From the NCBI GenBank assembly GCA_030704615.1, contig CM060732.1:45117053-45181052 (forward strand): DNA of 64,000 bases. Reading direction: 5' to 3'. This DNA is from Takakia lepidozioides. Taxonomy: Eukaryota; Streptophyta; Takakiopsida; Takakiales; Takakiaceae. The translations under genes were made by a program, and so were the position numbers. Numbering within the stretch: the first letter of the stretch is position 1; each line of letters opens with the position of its first letter. The notes below the pieces were generated by a model. It was given only the letters and a program-made list of their open reading frames with translations, had not been told where the DNA came from and searched no databases. This document shows, piece by piece, positions 60,301 through 64,000 of the stretch.

Positions 60301-63300
60301 TGTCTAAGAGTCAACGCCTCATGTAGGTAAGCTGCCAAGCATTTCTGATCCTCTTAATGTAAGACCTCTGAGAGATCGGGTATCATGGAATAGAATGTAT
60401 TCATAACACGTTGTTTGCCATAGCCTTGTGACCATTGACCCCACGCCCAGTTTGAGCGGAACACAAAGGGACACAAACTACCTTTGTCAGGGGCTGACGC
60501 CAGTAGCATGACTTACCTTGAACTAGAAAATTGATCCGAGTTTTCCAGATATCCTCTAGAAATCCCTTCACACAACCATCAATCTGCTGTATGTGGTTTG
60601 CCCAATAACTAAACCCCAAAAGGGCCTGGGATTTTGGCTCAGCCTCTAGATAGTCAAAGTTGGTAAATGGAGGTACAGGAACAATTCCCTTGATGGATTT
60701 AGAGGGACTAGAGACATCGAGGTCCATCACAGACAGTGTTAGTCATGAATCTCATACTGAGGAAGCATGGGTCACAAGGGTATAGCATACCTGATTGGCT
60801 AAGGCAACTTGAACAAGGTTAGTGGGTCGACTTGCAAGGTTGTCCTCACGCTTGTTAGACTTAAACCAGTCTGCTGCCACAAATTGCATGACTGGATCCT
60901 GAGCCACAACCTTTATGTACAATCCCCATCCCCCAACCAATACTGTAAGGGTCAAGACCAAGGCACTCTTGAATACAATCAGGGAATGACCCAGTACGTA
61001 GAATCCGACAGTGTCCCTTCAAACAATCGTACTATGTCAAGGCTTCAACAACATTGTGTTACAGCAATAGCAACCCTATTGAAGCCATGCCAACTTCAGG
61101 TAAGTCTCTGACTATGATTGACGATTGATGCTGCAGTTGCATGAAGAATACATACTATCTATTTTAATGTACTCACCCTGAAGGAGAAATCTGGTGGGTA
61201 GTAACATAGAGCTGTTCATCAAACCCCTAGGCACAATCCCGTCTGTTTGCTGTAAGCAAGACCATATGTGCAGTGTGTTGAACCGCCAACTGAGAGAAAA
61301 TGTACCTTTTTGTGATCTCGTAAGTAATTCTTGCCACGAATAAGGAATGTACTTGCATCCGCTATGTTCCAACAGCTGATTGCACTGATGCCCCCACACT
61401 TAGGCAGCGAACCTTCTCTAATAAAAAAGTCGATGTCATCTTGGACCATTCCGGGTTGTGTCCTCTTTTGAGCTGTCATTCAAATGGGCAACTCAATATC
61501 AACATTGAGAAACAGAAAATTCCCCAGACATTGACAAATAGTGGAGATCCCAAGACTCATGAGTATTACGTACATTTATCCATATACATAACAACAGAGG
61601 TTAGTGGCAATGCAGCTCCTCTACCATGGACCAAGAGCACTTGCTTCGAGTAGAGCCATACCAGAAGATGCGAGCACATGCAGACGCTTCACAATGGTTG
61701 CCGCAGCTGACAATTTGGAAGCACCTCCGGTCTGCAACTTGAATCAACAAACTCAATTTAATATTGAGGTAAAAATAAGAAACCTACTGTGCTAGACTTC
61801 AGAGAGGAAATAAGCATAGACTTCTGATAGAGTTCTTTGCTAGGAGCATTCACCTTTCCAAGGCAGTGTAGCAATCCCCATTAACTTGCCTGCTTACAGT
61901 GGTGATGGAATTTGCATATCTGCATTTGCAGTTGAAGTCCAGTGATAACAACCTTTGTCTTGAAGAGAACCGATAACAGCAAGAGCAACATCACACCCCA
62001 ACACCAATTCAAACAGAAACCAGGATGATAGGCTACTTTGTCGCAAGTGGCTGCCTCACCTCATCTTCATAAGAGGTCCCCTCCATCTCACTGTGCTGCC
62101 GCCGGGAATCATGAGGACCAAGTTCTGGTTCCACTCCCTGTTCCCATGACGATTCCTCAGGGACGTCATAAAATTCATCATCAGCCAGTTGCAGGATCGT
62201 GCTGCATCCATCTGACAGAGATCCAATTGTCGGATCACCATCCTGTTGGAAACCTGTCATTGATTGACCTTCCTCCTTTGCTTCTTGTGGGGACCTTCCA
62301 TCTAGCGCTCGCGCAGTACAGGCTGACAAGCCAGTGGTGATTGGCTTACAGTCTGCTAGCTTCACCTTGTACACTTCCCTGATTGCTGCAACCGCATTAA
62401 GGATCAATTGAAAATACGTAGAGGAAAAGCTGAAAGTAATTCAGCCCGGTCGAGAAACTGATAACCACCTCTATCCGTCTGTTGCAATACATTAGCTATG
62501 ACAGTGCACATTTTGCTGTCACCTTCTTGAGAGAGGTATATAGTTGGTCTCTAATAAGAGAATAACTGTGTTTACAGCACAATCAAGCAACTTGACTTGA
62601 CTCTGCTGAAAATGTATCTGAAATTGACATGTCACTAGAAGTTTTCTGCCAATTGCTGGCACTTCATTCACTTTGTTGCTTATTCATGAATTTTTCTTGT
62701 CACTGGAGGTACTAACAAAGACTACTTTGAATAATCACAACCACCGGCAACTCGTTGGACAGGTTCAATGTTCTGAAAGCTACCTGCGACACGCTCCAGA
62801 ACACGGAGTGTGATGTCTTTGTCCCGTGACGGATTCCAACAAGTGTTCCAGTGTCTCCAGTCAACAGTCAGCATGTGCTTCACAAGGCATCGTTGCGAAT
62901 ATCCTCCATGAGGCTGCAGTGGAGATATCACATAACCTCCACCTTCAACCATCCATAATAGTAGTTGCAAGTAGTGAACATACTGTATGGAACAGACACA
63001 GAGAATAGGCATACCCAGTTGGGAGACACTGACATCTGAGAAGAAGCAGTAGTTATTGCTTCTAAGTGGATGCCCATGACTGAAACAATGAGGAACTTCA
63101 CAGTGCAGATGAAATGGAAGCCCAGTGGAATTCTTACCCCAGAGTGTAATCAAAATCAGATGTATACAAGCTATACCCGCACGAAGTGCAGATGCAAATC
63201 TTGCCTTGTGCTCTCTCTTTCTTTGCTCCTGTCCTTCCTTTGTCCATTTTATCCCATAAGCTCTTTGAGCTTTCCGCGGACGTTATAAAGTACCATTTCA

Positions 63301-63761
63301 TTTCATTTCATTTATTTGTTTCTTCTTTCTCAACCCTAACACCCCATGTGGCAAGAGGTTTAGATGGTAGAACTTACTCTTGAGCCAGGCCCGCACAAAC
63401 TTTTGGCGTGTAGGGCACTTCTCATGAGTCACTGACCTGTACAGTATCACTGAAATGCAGAGCAAGAGCACCATTAGAAGCGAATAGATAAGTTATTGCC
63501 ATGAAGAAATTATCACTAAGCGATACGCTGGCTTTGGCCGGACGTTATAAAGCACCATTTCATTTCATTTCTCTCTTGGGAGCTATAAACGGATCCTTTC
63601 AGAGTCTTAACCTCTGATATAGATGGAGCTCTGTGGCTAGGCAACCAAAGAACATGGAGGGTTGGAAGTGGGAGCACAGGATCAGCTTGCACCTACCATA
63701 AGAACCATCATCTTCACGGCGCCAGTACCGATGGACCAGCAAATCCCTGGGCTTCATCCGC
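57357..63761 (-). CDS. EDR2L: EDR2-like protein (START domain end plus DUF1336), 5' end outside window
   Basis: Twelve 3' exons on the minus strand: 63761-63697, 63449-63378, 62942-62784, 62385-62060, 61731-61662, 61415-61306, 60910-60791, 59739-59710, 59275-59132, 58632-58537, 58154-58053 and 57452-57357, in phase, 462 aa visible. The first exons end the lipid-binding START domain (PRDLLVHRYWRREDDGSY, SGGYVISPL, LVKHMLTVDWRHW). An acidic linker follows. DUF1336 then runs from CWNIADASTFLIRGKNYL through MQFVAADWFKSNKRED, FFFIVNFQVPGATSYSLVLY, FVHGDDRFRNSRFKLIPHI, GSWIVKQSVGKTACLVGQAL, LDVDIGSSSVAKGVVNLVVG and ELPEYLLGTCRLSHLD. EDR2-type proteins bind phosphoinositides and restrain pathogen-induced cell death. 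The 61415 acceptor and the 30-bp exon are the weakest calls. Several introns hold LINE 3' ends. Confidence 0.9.
57520..57612 (+). mobile_element. LINE family B 3' end (in EDR2-like last intron)
   Basis: CCCATAAGCTCTTAGAGCTT with a hairpin-forming palindrome, then CCATTTCATTTCATTT. Only about 90 bp, so extremely 5'-truncated, and antisense to the host gene. Confidence 0.7.
60181..60346 (-). mobile_element. LINE family B 3' end with coding tail (EDR2-like intron)
   Basis: Minus-strand reading starts AAYLHEALTLRQSLEH, matching the last residues of the ORF at 50749-52377 (AAYLHEAFTLRHSLEH). It continues through the 3' part to ATTTC repeats at 60181. One arm of the 3' hairpin is mutated here. Confidence 0.75.
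60385..60730 (-). mobile_element. LINE family A fragment (EDR2-like intron)
   Basis: Reads SYWANHIQQIDGCVKGFLED and the shared 3' block (around CCCCTGACAAAGGTAGTTTG) to the end near 60385. It is adjacent to the family B fragment in the same intron and same orientation as the gene. Confidence 0.72.
63210..63314 (+). mobile_element. LINE family B 3' end (EDR2-like intron)
   Basis: CCCATAAGCTCTTTGAGCTT (intact hairpin arms), then CCGCGGACGTTATAAAGTAC and a longer ATTTC tail. Only the last ~105 bp of the element are present. Confidence 0.72.
63533..63571 (+). mobile_element. LINE family B extreme 3' end (EDR2-like intron)
   Basis: Only GGCCGGACGTTATAAAGCAC and CATTTCATTTCATTT remain, about 40 bp. 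The hairpin is missing. This could be a minimal insertion or a remnant of a larger one. Confidence 0.55.
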
Positions 63762-64000
63762 CTGCATGATGATAATACAGTATCCGTTCATGGTTTGAGA
63801 AAATCGCATATGAAAGGAAACTATCCAAGGATACTGCACATGCCAGGACAAACTTACACCCTATGCATGGAATACTGAAAGGTTTTCTATGATGGCCACT
63901 TTTCTCCGGAAACTAGGCACTTATGACATAACCTCCTGTGCAAAGTAGAGAGTGCGACATGACTGGTCAGCAAAATGCAATCATGATATGCTGTCCTTTC

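Noticed and set aside
1-64000. Defence system, CRISPR, operon or other prokaryotic-type gene cluster
   Set aside because: All recognisable genes are intron-containing plant nuclear genes or plant retroelements. The only system-like structure is the duplicated and inverted block.

Overview
The window is nuclear DNA of a land plant. The genes have GT-AG introns, the encoded proteins are plant-specific or plastid-targeted (DnaJ-ferredoxin, FRO, DRM1/ARP, RUS, DUF3082, EDR2-like), and there are degraded PPR-DYW genes, Ty1/copia remains and LINE fragments. The PPR wording and the mixture of short and medium introns suggest a seed-free plant (lycophyte, fern or moss), but I cannot name the species. 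No bacterial operons, CRISPR arrays, rRNA genes or functional tRNA genes were seen.

Left part (1-20 kb). A plastid-type DnaJ-ferredoxin gene on the minus strand runs off the left edge. Next come scattered pieces of a dead ClpB-type chaperone gene, also minus strand, mixed with LINE 3' ends. A complete eight-exon ferric reductase (FRO) gene follows on the plus strand with a clear TATA box. Then comes a complete five-exon NAF1 gene (H/ACA snoRNP assembly) on the minus strand.

Middle (17.8-44.6 kb) is a rearranged block. Unit A (17809-21491: NAF1 5' exons, NAF1 upstream DNA and a LINE piece) recurs in the same orientation at 36297-40099. Unit B (22821-27203) recurs inverted at 40200-44562. Around and inside B lie pieces of a decayed PPR gene, arranged so that the B inversion separates its halves. 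Between the copies sit a truncated copia element with a 3' LTR, a DRM1/ARP gene, and the last two exons of a dihydroorotate dehydrogenase gene. The dihydroorotate dehydrogenase gene is cut off about 185 bp before the A' junction.

Right part (45-64 kb). A RUS-family (DUF647) gene lies on the plus strand with 12 exons resolved. It is followed by a 542-codon open LINE reverse transcriptase. Then come a complete four-exon DUF3082 plastid membrane protein gene with a 26-bp microexon (minus) and the 3' twelve exons of an EDR2-like START/DUF1336 gene (minus, continuing past the right edge). Introns of the last two genes carry several LINE 3' ends.

The genes form no single pathway; they are housekeeping and plastid-related loci in a region reshaped by duplication and retroelements. 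Exon borders were chosen by eye from splice signals, reading phase and family similarity. No alignment or expression data were available.
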